Of a stretch of DNA of 64,000 bases, positions 50,438-58,749 are shown piece after piece. Below the pieces are notes generated by a model. It searched no databases. It saw nothing but the letters and a program-made list of their open reading frames with translations, and was not told the DNA's origin. A program made the position numbers and the translations under genes. Within the stretch, counting starts at the first letter, position 1. Each line of letters starts with the position of its first letter. The stretch is from Microbacterium excoecariae (GTDB lineage Bacteria > Actinomycetota > Actinomycetes > Actinomycetales > Microbacteriaceae): assembly GCF_011326725.1 (NCBI RefSeq), contig NZ_JAANCO010000001.1, positions 1,364,001-1,428,000 of the forward strand, given 5' to 3'.

Positions 50438-51214
50438 TCAGAGTTCCGAGCGGTCCGTCAGGATCAGGGGCCCGTCGGGGGTGATGGCGATCGTGTGCTC
50501 GCTGTGCGCGCCGCGGGATCCGTCCGCGCTGCGCAGCGTCCAGCCGTCGTCCTCGTCGGTCTTCAGCTTGTCGGTCGTGTGCAGGAACCACGGCTCGATC
50601 GCGACGACGAGCCCCGGCTTGAGGGGGAAACCACGGCCGGCCCGGCCGTTGTTGGGGATGTGCGGGTCGCCGTGCATCGTGCGCCCCACCCCGTGGCCGC
50701 CGAAGTCGGTGTTGATCGACAGCCCCGCGCCGTGCGCGACCTCGGCGATCGCGGCCGAGATGTCGCCCACCTTGCCGCCCGGCTGGGCGGCGGCGATGCC
50801 GGCCGCGAGCGCCCGCTCGGTCGTCTCGATCAGCGCGAGGTCCTCGTCGCGGGGCGTGCCCACGACGAACGACACGGCGGAGTCGGCCACCCATCCGTCG
50901 ACGGAGACCGCGAAGTCCAGGGTGACGAGATCGCCGTCCCGGACGGCGTAGTCGTGCGGCATGCCGTGGAGCACGGCGTCGTTGATCGACGTGCAGATCA
51001 CCTTGCCGAACGGGCCAGACCCGAACGAGGGCGCGTAGTCGATGTAGCAGCTCTCCGCGCCCGCGCGCCGGATCAGCTCGTGCGCGCGGCGGTCGATCGC
51101 CAGCAGGTTCGTCCCGACCGTCACCTCGTCGCGGAGGGTCTGCAGCGTTTCCGCGACAAATCGCCCCGCGGGGCGCATCGCGTCGATCTCGGCAGGGGTG
51201 CGCAGCTCGATCAT
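50438..51214 (-). CDS. map: Methionine aminopeptidase, type I
   Basis: 258 aa from ATG 51214 ([17 protein letters not shown]), with AAAGGAC 5 nt upstream; the frame is open to 51409 but those residues look non-coding. Metal ligands: Asp in [17 protein letters not shown] (two Asp), His in [17 protein letters not shown], Glu in AIEPWFL and the last Glu in [11 protein letters not shown]. It removes the initiator Met. Note [11 protein letters not shown] where most read SVNEVxxHGIP. Divergent from rplS. Confidence 0.92.
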   Translation of the reverse strand: MIELRTPAEIDAMRPAGRFVAETLQTLRDEVTVGTNLLAIDRRAHELIRRAGAESCYIDYAPSFGSGPFGKVICTSINDAVLHGMPHDYAVRDGDLVTLDFAVSVDGWVADSAVSFVVGTPRDEDLALIETTERALAAGIAAAQPGGKVGDISAAIAEVAHGAGLSINTDFGGHGVGRTMHGDPHIPNNGRAGRGFPLKPGLVVAIEPWFLHTTDKLKTDEDDGWTLRSADGSRGAHSEHTIAITPDGPLILTDRSEL

Positions 51215-51462
51215 GGGTGTCCTTTCGCCGAGGATCCATTGTTCCGCATGCGCCCGGGAGACGGCTCGACGCTCGGGTCGTGTCGCGCGCGGGGATGTGG
51301 CAGAATAGACGTTTGTGCCGTGACCGGCGTGCCCGTTGGCAGGCCGGTTTCGATTCTGCCGCAGGGGAGTCGAGGGATCCGCGTCTTGGGGATCCTCACG
51401 CGCACACACGCCTTTTTCACCTGTTGCGGGCGGCCTGTGGCGACCGCAGGAAGCGATTCATC

Positions 51463-51810
51463 ATGAACATCATCGATGCCGTCGACAGCGCCTCGCTGCG
51501 TAGCGACATCCCCGAGTTCGGCCCCGGCGACACCGTCAAGGTGCACGTCAACATCATCGAGGGCAACCGCTCGCGCGTCCAGGTCTTCCAGGGCGTGGTG
51601 CTCGGCCGCCAGGGCGATGGCGTGCGCGAGACCTTCACGGTCCGCAAGATCAGCTTCCAGGTCGGCGTCGAGCGCGTGTTCCCCGTGCACTCGCCGATCA
51701 TCGACAAGATCGAGGTGCTCTCGCGCGGTGACGTGCGTCGCGCGAAGCTGTACTACCTGCGCGAGCTCCGCGGCAAGAAGGCGAAGATCCGCGAGAAGCG
51801 CGACGCCTAA
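51463..51810 (+). CDS. rplS: 50S ribosomal protein L19
   Basis: 115 aa: [94 protein letters not shown], a complete L19. The 248-bp gap from map (51215-51462) holds the divergent promoters and a long leader with several short hairpins; a CAGAATAGAC stretch at 51301-51310 could be the -10. A perfect terminator follows. In most genomes rplS is close to trmD; here it is separated by the molybdenum block. Confidence 0.95.
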   Translation: MNIIDAVDSASLRSDIPEFGPGDTVKVHVNIIEGNRSRVQVFQGVVLGRQGDGVRETFTVRKISFQVGVERVFPVHSPIIDKIEVLSRGDVRRAKLYYLRELRGKKAKIREKRDA

Positions 51811-51831
51811 GCCCCCGGCCGGAATTCTCGG

Positions 51832-51867
51832 CGAACGCCCCGCGACACGATTGTCGCGGGGCGTTCG
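51832..51867 (+). terminator. Perfect hairpin terminator after rplS
   Basis: 16-bp perfect arms CGAACGCCCCGCGACA and its complement around loop CGAT, 21 bp after the rplS stop. There is no poly-T tail, as is common in high-GC actinobacteria. Confidence 0.75.
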
Positions 51868-51882
51868 GCGTGTGGGAACCTG

Positions 51883-52623
51883 GTGATGATGACAACCGAA
51901 CCACAGCCCGCGTCCGCGCGGGCGCGTCCGCGCGGACGCGGCGCGCTGATCTTCCTGCGCGACGTCGCGCTCATCGTCGTGATCGCCGTTGTCGCGTCGG
52001 TGGTCATCAAGGCGTTCGTGGTCCGGTCCTTCTACATCCCGTCGGCGTCGATGGAGCGGACCCTCATGACGGGGGACCGGATCCTCGTCGACGAGCTGAC
52101 GGTGGACTGGACCGGCTACGACCGCGGCGACGTCGTCGTGTTCGAGGACCCGGGCGGATGGCTCCCGACCTCCGCCACGCCGAGCCCCGGGGGCGTCGCG
52201 GGCGTGATCGACTGGGCGCTGACCGCGGTCGGCATCTCGGCGTCGGATTCGGAGGACCACCTCGTCAAGCGGATCATCGGGCTCCCGGGCGACCACATCA
52301 CCTGCTGCAACGCGCTCGGGCAGATCGAGGTCAACGGCGTGGGCGTCGACGAGCTCGACTACCTCGACCTTCCGGACGGATCCTCCCTCGCCTCGACGAC
52401 GGATTTCGACGTGACGGTGCCCGAGGGATCCCTCTGGGTTATGGGGGACAACCGCAACCGCTCGCAGGACTCCCGCTATCACGCGGACCAGCCGGGCGGC
52501 GGGTTCGTCCCGCTCGACAACGTCGTGGGCCGGGTTGTGCTGCGCACGTGGCCGCTGTCGCACTTCGGAACGCTGGCCTCGGCCTCGGACGCCTTCATGG
52601 GCGTGCCGGACGCCGCCGAATGA
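51883..52623 (+). CDS. lepB: Signal peptidase I
   Basis: 246 aa (start among GTG 51883, ATG 51886 or ATG 51889). One membrane helix near residues 24-48 (FLRDVALIVVIAVVASVVIKAF), then SFYIPSASMERTL with the catalytic Ser, GDRILVDEL, KRIIGLPGD with the catalytic Lys region and GDNRNRSQDSR. It cleaves Sec and Tat signal peptides on the outside. Overlaps rnhB by 4 bp. Confidence 0.92.
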   Translation: MMMTTEPQPASARARPRGRGALIFLRDVALIVVIAVVASVVIKAFVVRSFYIPSASMERTLMTGDRILVDELTVDWTGYDRGDVVVFEDPGGWLPTSATPSPGGVAGVIDWALTAVGISASDSEDHLVKRIIGLPGDHITCCNALGQIEVNGVGVDELDYLDLPDGSSLASTTDFDVTVPEGSLWVMGDNRNRSQDSRYHADQPGGGFVPLDNVVGRVVLRTWPLSHFGTLASASDAFMGVPDAAE

Positions 52624-53282
52624 CGCCCGTTCAGCCCACGCTCGACCTCGAGCGGGGACTGCTCGAGGACGCTCCGCTCGTGTTCGGCCTCGACGAGGTG
52701 GGCCGCGGCGCGCTGGCCGGGCCCGTCACCGTGGGCGCGAGCGTTCTCGACCGCGACCGCGCGGCGCTCGGGGTCCCGGCGGGACTGCGCGATTCCAAGC
52801 TCGTCGCGGAGCGCCGGCGCGCCGACGTCGCGCGCGCGGCGGGGGAGTGGGCCGTGGCGACGCGGCTCGGGTGGGCGACCCCCGGCGAGGTGGACGAGCG
52901 CGGCATCATGGGGGCGCTCGCGCTCGCCGCGACGCGCGCGCTCGAGCGCCTCGCGGAGGACGGCTTCGACCCCGCCTCGGGGATCGTGTTGCTGGACGGC
53001 GATCGCGACTACGTCACGCTCGCCGCGCGACCGCGCCTCGGCCGCCTGGACGTGCGCGCGGTCGTGAAGGGCGACCGCGACCGCGCCGTCATCTCGGCGG
53101 CGTCGATCGCGGCCAAAGTCGAGCGCGACGCGCTCATGGTGGCGCTGGACGCCGACCACGCGCCGTACGGCTGGGCGCGCAACAAGGGGTACGCCAGCGC
53201 CGCGCACCGCGCCGCGATCGACGCGCACGGGCTCACGGATCATCACCGGCGGTCGTGGGCGATCGGGCCCGGGCTGTTCTGA
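52620..53282 (+). CDS. rnhB: Ribonuclease HII
   Basis: 220 aa. Metal-binding residues: FGLDEVGRGALAGPV (Asp-Glu, residues ~22-36), LLDGDRDY (Asp ~122) and the later Asp in DALMVALDADH. KGDRDRAVISAASIAAKVERD and YGWARNKGYASAAHRAAID are typical of RNase HII. It removes ribonucleotides from RNA-DNA hybrids. ATG overlaps the lepB stop. Confidence 0.92.
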   Translation: MTPVQPTLDLERGLLEDAPLVFGLDEVGRGALAGPVTVGASVLDRDRAALGVPAGLRDSKLVAERRRADVARAAGEWAVATRLGWATPGEVDERGIMGALALAATRALERLAEDGFDPASGIVLLDGDRDYVTLAARPRLGRLDVRAVVKGDRDRAVISAASIAAKVERDALMVALDADHAPYGWARNKGYASAAHRAAIDAHGLTDHHRRSWAIGPGLF

Positions 53283-53310
53283 CGGGTGGTCGACGAGCTC
53301 CTAGAATGGG

Positions 53311-53643
53311 ATGACCATGGATGACGATGTCTTCGACGATTTCGACCGAGAGCTTGAGCTGGCGCTGTATCGCGAGTACCGCGACGTTGTCGGCCAGTTC
53401 CAGTACGTGATCGAGACGGAACGGCGCTTCTATCTCGCGAACGAGGTCGGTCTGGTGCGGCACGACACCGAGAACGACTTCTATTTCGAGCTGACGATGC
53501 GCGACGTCTGGGTCTGGGACATCTACCGCGCCGACCGATTCGTCACCTCGGTGCGCGTGCTGACCTTCAAGGACGTCAACATCGAGGAGCTGTCGCGCCG
53601 GGGCTTCGAGCTGCCGGACGACCTCTCCATCGGCAAGCAGTAG
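53311..53643 (+). CDS. DUF2469 family protein
   Basis: 110 aa (ATG 53311, or MDDDVFDDF from 53317). Conserved actinobacterial protein: LELALYREYRDVVGQFQYVIETERRFYLANEV...VWDIYRADRFVTSVRVLTFKDVNIEEL. Always near rnhB/yraN and typical of this phylum; the role is unknown. Acidic N-terminus, no membrane part. Confidence 0.85.
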   Translation: MTMDDDVFDDFDRELELALYREYRDVVGQFQYVIETERRFYLANEVGLVRHDTENDFYFELTMRDVWVWDIYRADRFVTSVRVLTFKDVNIEELSRRGFELPDDLSIGKQ

Positions 53644-53755
53644 GGCAGGGCCGGGCCCGTCCCGAGCCTGCGGATCCGCGACGTTGTCCCCAGGATCCGC
53701 GCCGTTTCGCGGGTGATCGAGAGCGCGCGAGCCGGCGCCCCGCGACAGTGGCCCC

Positions 53756-54118
53756 ATGGCTCACAACACGACCCTGGGGCGCGCGGGCGAAGAGCGCGCA
53801 GCTGCCTACCTCGCGGAAGCCGGCGCGCGCGTTGTCGACCGCAACTGGCGTTGCCCGGCCGGCGAGATCGACATCGTCGCGCTCGAGCGCGGCCGCCTCG
53901 CGATCGTCGAGGTGAAGACGCGCACGAGCAGGCGGTACGGGCACCCGTTCGAGGCGATCGACGACGACAAGCTCGCCCGGCTGTGGCGCCTTGCGCTCGC
54001 GTGGGCGCGCGCGCATCCTGACGTCGCGCGGGGGCGACAGCTGCGGGTCGATGCCATCGCCGTGACGGGCCCGGACGCCGCGACCGCCACCGTCGAGCAC
54101 CTGCGGGGGCTCGCGTGA
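53756..54118 (+). CDS. YraN family (UPF0102) nuclease-fold protein
   Basis: 120 aa. LGRAGEERAAAYLAEAGARVVDRNWRCPAGEIDIVALERGRLAIVEVKTRTSRRYG: the PD-(D/E)XK-like core with E-x-D and E-V-K. Usually next to comM/yifB, as here, and the stop overlaps its GTG start. A nuclease or Holliday-junction role is supposed but unproven. Confidence 0.87.
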   Translation: MAHNTTLGRAGEERAAAYLAEAGARVVDRNWRCPAGEIDIVALERGRLAIVEVKTRTSRRYGHPFEAIDDDKLARLWRLALAWARAHPDVARGRQLRVDAIAVTGPDAATATVEHLRGLA

Positions 54119-55191
54119 TCGTCGTGCGGACGTGGGCGGTCGCGCTGACAGGGCTGGCGGGCGCGCTCATCGAGGTCGAGGCGGACATCACGCAGCACCG
54201 CCCCGACTTCCGGCTGATCGGCATGCCCGACAAGGCGCTGGGCGAGGCGGTCCGGCGCGTGACGAACGCGTCGGAGAACAGCGGCCTGGCGCTGCCGGAC
54301 CGCCGGCTAACCGTCAACCTCTCGCCCGCGAGCCTCCCGAAGCAGGGGTCCGGGTTCGACCTCGCGGTCGCGCTCGCGGCCGTGGCGACCGACGGACGCG
54401 CGGATCCCGACTCGCTCGCCCGCACGGTGCACATCGGCGAGCTCGGTCTCGACGGCCGCGTGCGCGCGGTGCCCGGGGTCCTCCCCGCCGTGCTGGCCGC
54501 GGTGCGCGCCGGGCGGCCGCGGGTGGTCGTGCCCTGGTCGAACCGCGCCGAGGCTGAGCTCGTGACCGGCGCGGAGGTCATCGCCGTACGGACGCTGGCC
54601 GAGGCCGCCCGGCTGCACGGGGCCGACGTCGACGACCCCGTGCTCGCGGGCGGCGAGGCCCCGGAGGCCGCGCCGCCGGCGCGGGCCGCGGAGGAGGCCC
54701 CGCCCGACCTGTCCGAGGTCGTCGGCCAGGACGACGCGGTCGAGGCGCTCGTCGTCGCGGCGGCGGGCGGGCACCACCTGCTCATGTCCGGCCCGCCGGG
54801 GGCGGGCAAGACGATGCTCGCGCGGCGGCTGCCGGGGATCCTGCCCGCGCTCGACGACGCCGCGGCGCTCGAGGTGGCGAGCGTGCGGTCGTTGTCGGGC
54901 GAGGCCGTCACGCGCCTCGGGCGCACGCCGCCCTTCGAATCTCCCCACCACTCGGCGACGCTCGCGGCGCTCGTCGGCGGCGGATCGCGCCGCGCCTCGC
55001 CCGGGGCCGTGGCCCGCGCGTCGCGCGGGGTGCTCTTCCTCGACGAGGTCGCGGAGGCGCCGCGCTCGGTCCTCGACGCCCTGCGGCAGCCGCTCGAGAG
55101 CGGCACCATCGAGATTCATCGCGCCGGGTTCACGGCGCGGTTCCCGGCGCGGTTTCAGCTCGTCCTCGCGATGAATCCGTGCCCATGCGGC
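54115..55191 (+). pseudogene. comM: ComM/YifB Mg-chelatase-like AAA+ ATPase, 5' part only
   Basis: GTG start. About 359 native residues: N-terminal domain (TGLAGALIEVEADITQ...FRLIGMPDKALGEAVRRV), Walker A SGPPGAGKTMLARRLPGILP, the Walker B-like GVLFLDEVAEAP and LAMNPCPCG, where the gene breaks. The YifB C-terminal part is absent; after Gly359 the frame runs on for 136 codons into prophage sequence (to 55599) antisense to the integrase. Intact ComM is a helicase in natural transformation and recombination. Its 3' end should lie past the prophage right end. Confidence 0.88.
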
Positions 55192-55200
55192 GAATTCACT
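55171..55200. other. Prophage left attachment region (attL) in comM
   Basis: The last bases matching comM are about 55171-55191, coding MNPCPCG; after that sequence no longer resembles the family. The integrase stop codon is at 55200-55202, which fits the usual position of attP beside the integrase gene. The core dinucleotide cannot be set without attR. Confidence 0.6.
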
Positions 55201-56651
55201 TATTCATGGTCAGGTTCCCACGTTGGTTTCACTGTGAACCGGGCTCGCCAAGCATCCTTGCTACGCCCAGTTGAGGGCCCGATTTCCACCCGCCGGATCA
55301 GCTGCTTCAGCACGCGGTTCTGCGCCTCGGGTTGCAGGCCGTCGAAGCCTGCTACGAGCATTGGTATGAGCTCGAGGAGATCCCGTCGTGGCGCGGGGGC
55401 TGCGCGGAGGTGCCGAGCGCGGAGGGATGTGAGCTCGTCGTTGAGCTGCGCCGATGCGGCATCGTACGCGTCCTGGTTGATCTTCTCGTCGATGAGGCGC
55501 ACGGTCAGGCTGGCGAGCCGTTTCTTGGTGGCCGCGATCATGCGCTCGATCGCTGCACGATCTTCGATCGTGCGTAGCCGGTTCTCCGCCTCTGCTTGAG
55601 CTGCAGCGCGAAGCTGAGACGTCTTCTCTGGTAGCTCGTGGACCCAGTCCGAGAGGTACTGCTCGACGAGATGCAGCTTCACCGACAGGGGGCGGGCGCA
55701 TTTCTCGCGCCCGCGGTGAGCGGTCCCGCATCGATAGTCGCCGACGCCGTCGCGGCCGATAGCCGCGAGGTACATGCGCTCGCCGCATTGGCACCGGAGG
55801 AGCCCGGTGGCGAGGCGGGTCCGTCCCCGAGGTGGCGCGACGTTTGAGGCGATGCGCGCGAGGTACGCCTCCCAGAGGTCGTTGGGAATGATGGCCTCGT
55901 GTGCACCCGGGTAGTACTTGCCTCCAACATGGATCAGCCCTGCGGCAAACCCGGTGCGCATGGTCGTACGGATCGAGTTGTTCGACCACTGCGAGCCGCG
56001 CTTCGTGCGCCGGCCGGTCTGGTTCAGCCAACGCGAGAGTGCCGCGATGCCGGTGCCGGCAACGTAGCGCTCGTACGCCTCTTTGAGGGCTGCGGCCTCG
56101 TCGGGGTGGGGCGTGTAGGTGTCGCCGTCGCGCACGTAGCCGTAGCGTTCGCCTCCGGAGGGGAGGAGCCCTGCTCGACGGCGCCGGTCGAGCGTCTCTG
56201 CCCAGACCTCTCCGATCGATTCGGACTGGAACGCGGCGTACTCGGTCATGACGCCGCGTGCGAACCGGCCTGAGGCGGTCGAGGTGTCGATGGGCTCGGT
56301 GACCGATTCGATGCGCCCGCCGGCGAGCTTCACGCGGTCATCGGCCACTGCCCAGTGGAGTCGGTTGCGTGAGAGGCGGGACCACTTCCAGAGCACGATG
56401 ACGTCTGCTCGGGCCTCTTCGATGAGCCGGAGCGTGTCGATGACGCCTGGGCGCGTGTCCCACTTCCGCCCGGAGATCTGGTCCACGTTGACCGCGATGA
56501 CTTCGTATCCGCGCTCGCGGCAGTAGTCGCGGCCGAGGTACTCCTGCGTTTCGAGAGACTCGCTGTCCTCGCGCTCTTTGGACTGGCGCAGGTAGAGCAC
56601 GGCGCGGTTGCCGGGCCGCGCGCCGCGCAGCGGGACCGGTGCTGCGGTCAT
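55200..56651 (-). CDS. Large serine integrase
   Basis: 483 aa from ATG 56651 (MTAAPVPLRGARPGNRAVLYLRQSKERED); the frame is open to 56861 but this start overlaps the upstream stop by 4 bp. Catalytic domain: AVLYLRQSKE with nucleophile Ser, VLWKWSRLSRN, then the recombinase domain ERYGYVRDGDTYTPHPDEAAALKEAYERYVAGTGIAALSRWLNQTGRRTKRGSQWSNNSIRTTMRTGFAAG, zinc ribbon CQCGERMYL...YRCGTAHRGREKC, and a coiled coil near 390-440. It likely inserted the prophage into comM. No directionality factor is recognised. Confidence 0.9.
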   Translation of the reverse strand: MTAAPVPLRGARPGNRAVLYLRQSKEREDSESLETQEYLGRDYCRERGYEVIAVNVDQISGRKWDTRPGVIDTLRLIEEARADVIVLWKWSRLSRNRLHWAVADDRVKLAGGRIESVTEPIDTSTASGRFARGVMTEYAAFQSESIGEVWAETLDRRRRAGLLPSGGERYGYVRDGDTYTPHPDEAAALKEAYERYVAGTGIAALSRWLNQTGRRTKRGSQWSNNSIRTTMRTGFAAGLIHVGGKYYPGAHEAIIPNDLWEAYLARIASNVAPPRGRTRLATGLLRCQCGERMYLAAIGRDGVGDYRCGTAHRGREKCARPLSVKLHLVEQYLSDWVHELPEKTSQLRAAAQAEAENRLRTIEDRAAIERMIAATKKRLASLTVRLIDEKINQDAYDAASAQLNDELTSLRARHLRAAPAPRRDLLELIPMLVAGFDGLQPEAQNRVLKQLIRRVEIGPSTGRSKDAWRARFTVKPTWEPDHE

Positions 56652-57100
56652 GACGTGACTCGATCGCGGTCGTCCCATTGACCGAGGCCCATCCTTGGTC
56701 GCACGTAGACGGCGACGTCGGTGCGGAGGAGGACTCGTTGGTAGGCCCGCACGAGGTCGAGCGAGACATCGAGGTCGTGGGCCATGGCCGGCGCGTGACC
56801 GTCTCGTACGAGCTCGGCCAGCTTGTAGTCCTCTTTGCTGATGAGGCGGAGCGCAGCCCACTCGTCGGCCCGCCGTTCTTGCTTCCAGGCGACCGGGCCG
56901 AACGGAGTGGGGGTGTCGCCGTAGATCACGTGCGCGAGCTCGTGAGCAAGCACCGATCTTTCGATCCTGTGCGGCAGCCCCTCCTGAAGCCGGAGGCGCC
57001 CCGTCGAGGGCTGAAAGTCGCCGTCATGCTCAAGGTGCGCGAGGTCCGCGTACTCAAGCGTGAGGCCGAGCCGGTGCACCATGTCGATGAGCTGGCGCAC
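56648..57100 (-). CDS. ImmA/IrrE-family metallopeptidase
   Basis: 150 aa with an intact zinc site: SVLAHELAHVIYGD (HExxH, residues ~49-62) and the third ligand in QERRADEWAALRL (Glu ~73-85). In mobile elements of Bacillus, ImmA cleaves the neighbouring ImmR-type repressor after DNA damage. Here it lies between integrase and repressor with 2 bp to the repressor stop, so prophage derepression is the likely job. Confidence 0.85.
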   Translation of the reverse strand: MRQLIDMVHRLGLTLEYADLAHLEHDGDFQPSTGRLRLQEGLPHRIERSVLAHELAHVIYGDTPTPFGPVAWKQERRADEWAALRLISKEDYKLAELVRDGHAPAMAHDLDVSLDLVRAYQRVLLRTDVAVYVRPRMGLGQWDDRDRVTS

Positions 57101-57102
57101 GT

Positions 57103-57393
57103 TCAGGCCTCGTAGTCGCCCTGGCCTCGGTCCAGCCCCCGCTTTTTCGCGACGAGCCCGAAATCGTCCTGGTTACTGAAGAGCACCTCTGGCTCAACCG
57201 ACAGCGCGGAAGCGAGCTTCGCAATGTCGTCGGTGTCCAGCGGGGTCTCGCCGCGCATCTTTCGGTAGAACGTGTTGCGCGGGATGCCCGAGTCGCGGAT
57301 CACCTGCGCATCGGTCGTCTCACGCAGCGCGATGAGCTTCTGGACGCGGTCGATCACTCGCCAGCTGAACGGGTCGATCTCTCTAGGGGCCAT
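57103..57393 (-). CDS. Prophage XRE-type repressor
   Basis: 96 aa from ATG 57393 (MAPREIDPFSW); the frame is open further back across the operator. HTH near residues 24-60: DAQVIRDSGIPRNTFYRKMRGETPLDTDDIAKLASALSVEPEVLF. It faces the Cro-like gene across an 88-bp region with AGTACC repeats, its presumed operator. Likely lysogeny repressor; substrate of the ImmA peptidase by analogy. Confidence 0.82.
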   Translation of the reverse strand: MAPREIDPFSWRVIDRVQKLIALRETTDAQVIRDSGIPRNTFYRKMRGETPLDTDDIAKLASALSVEPEVLFSNQDDFGLVAKKRGLDRGQGDYEA

Positions 57394-57401
57394 GTGTGAA
57401 G

Positions 57402-57472
57402 AGTACCTAAAAACGGTACTACGGGGCAAGCAGTACCAAAATTGGTTGCGTATCACTCCCAAAATTGGTACC
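57402..57472. promoter_or_regulatory. Prophage genetic-switch operators
   Basis: Between divergent repressor and Cro-like genes. AGTACC-N7-GGTACT (57402-57420) is a perfect inverted repeat. AGTACC recurs at 57432-57437 and GGTACC at 57467-57472. CCAAAATTGGT occurs twice, at 57436-57446 and 57459-57469, 23 bp apart or about two helical turns. Likely binding sites for the repressor and its rightward counterpart. Confidence 0.6.
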
Positions 57473-57481
57473 TTCACCAAC

Positions 57482-57721
57482 ATGACCCGAACGATCAGCC
57501 CATTCAGCACCCGCACGATCGGCGCGATCAAAGCCGAACTCGCCCGACGCGGACACGACGGCCTGGACCTCGTCCCCGTCCTCGGCCTCAGCCGCAACGC
57601 CGTGTACTCCCGGCTCCGAGGCGAGAAGTCCTTCACCCTCGACGAACTCGCCGCCATCGCACGCTGGCTCGGCATGGAGCCGGAGCACCTCACCGCCCGC
57701 CCAAACCAGGCCGCAGCATGA
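57482..57721 (+). CDS. Cro-like HTH protein
   Basis: 79 aa: TIGAIKAELARRGHDGLDLVPVLGLSRNAVYSRLRGEKSFTLDELAAIARWLGMEPEHL, an XRE-type HTH. First gene of the rightward early operon, opposite the repressor, so it may act as Cro or as a rightward regulator. ATGA overlap with the next gene. Confidence 0.75.
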   Translation: MTRTISPFSTRTIGAIKAELARRGHDGLDLVPVLGLSRNAVYSRLRGEKSFTLDELAAIARWLGMEPEHLTARPNQAAA

Positions 57722-57846
57722 GCAGCACGCCGACCTTCGAACAGGCGCTCGACGCGGCCTACGCCGTGTACGTGCGCGCATGGTTCGACGCCCACCCCGA
57801 GGCGCTCTTCGCAGACCCCCAGCCATCCGTCCCCGCAGCGGCATGA
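57718..57846 (+). CDS. Small prophage protein
   Basis: 42 aa: begins MSSTPTFEQALDAAYA and ends VPAAA. Too short for a fold call. Supported by ATGA overlaps on both sides, which place it in the operon reading through from the HTH gene into the membrane protein gene. Confidence 0.5.
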   Translation: MSSTPTFEQALDAAYAVYVRAWFDAHPEALFADPQPSVPAAA

Positions 57847-58028
57847 CGATCTGGCGAGCCGCACTCGTCACGACCGCGGCCATCGCTTTGATCGCCGCCG
57901 CGTTCACCCACCGCTACGACGGCCTCTGGCTCATCGGCCTCATCGCCGCCATCGCACTCCTCAAGTCCCTCGGCCTCTTCGCCGTCGAGACGTGGACCCG
58001 CGAGGCCCCGCCCAGCGCTCGCCGCTGA
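57843..58028 (+). CDS. Small prophage membrane protein
   Basis: 61 aa with two hydrophobic segments: AALVTTAAIALIAAAF (~5-20) and GLWLIGLIAAIALLKSLGLF (~27-46). Unknown function; a small inner-membrane protein of the early region. Overlaps the previous stop by 4 bp. Confidence 0.55.
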   Translation: MTIWRAALVTTAAIALIAAAFTHRYDGLWLIGLIAAIALLKSLGLFAVETWTREAPPSARR

Positions 58029-58068
58029 CCCCTGCTCCTGCCCGTCCCTTCCCCGAGGGAGTGTCCTC

Positions 58069-58734
58069 ATGGACCTGCTGCAGCCCATCAAGCTGATCCC
58101 GCGTTGGCCCGGCCACGGCGACCTGCACGTGCTCGTCGACGGCCCATACGTCTACCTCGACGCCGCCGACGTCGAGCGCCTCGCCGGTATCCCCGCGTGG
58201 GAGGACGGCGACACGATCCTCGCCGACGAGTGGCCGCACACCATCGACGGCACCCCGCACTACCGCCTCGATGCCGCGCTCGCGAAGGTGCAGCGCCATG
58301 CCGACGTCGACACGGCGGCCGCGTTCGTGACGTGGCTCGACGAGACGATGCCCGACCTCATCGATCCGCGGACGGTGAAGGCCGCCCGCCGCGACGCGCC
58401 GCTGCCGGAAGCGATCACGGTGGCGCACGCGGCGCGGGAGCTCACGGCCGCGGGCCTCCGCCTCGGCCGGACGGGCCTGTTCCGCTATCTCGCCGAGCTC
58501 GGGTGGCTCGAGCGCGCCGGCGATCACTGGTCGCTCACGGACCTTTCTCGCGCCGCGGGATGGGCGACGGTGCGGCGGATCAAGCACCCGGCTCCCGGCA
58601 AGGGCCGTCACGCGGCCTACGACCAGACCTACATCACGCCCGCAGGCATGACGGAGCTTCGCCGCCAGCTGGCCTCGGCGCGGCCGTCCGAGGTGGACGG
58701 CCCGCGCGCCCCACACGCCCCCCTGTTCGACTGA
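58069..58734 (+). CDS. Phage antirepressor-like protein (KilAC domain)
   Basis: 221 aa. C-terminal ~100 residues match KilAC-type antirepressor domains: AARELTAAGLRLGRTGLFRYLAELGWLERAGDHWSL... then YDQTYITPAGMTELRRQL. The N-terminal half is not typical BRO/Rha; it carries VLVDGPYVYLDAADVERLAGIPAW. Likely antagonist of the repressor or another early regulator. Preceded by GAGGGAGTG. Confidence 0.75.
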   Translation: MDLLQPIKLIPRWPGHGDLHVLVDGPYVYLDAADVERLAGIPAWEDGDTILADEWPHTIDGTPHYRLDAALAKVQRHADVDTAAAFVTWLDETMPDLIDPRTVKAARRDAPLPEAITVAHAARELTAAGLRLGRTGLFRYLAELGWLERAGDHWSLTDLSRAAGWATVRRIKHPAPGKGRHAAYDQTYITPAGMTELRRQLASARPSEVDGPRAPHAPLFD

Positions 58735-58749
58735 AGACAAGGCTAGGAA

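Noticed and set aside
51301-51462. Possible riboswitch or ribosomal leader before rplS
   Set aside because: Short hairpins are present but no known leader consensus was recognised; mentioned only in the rplS entry.
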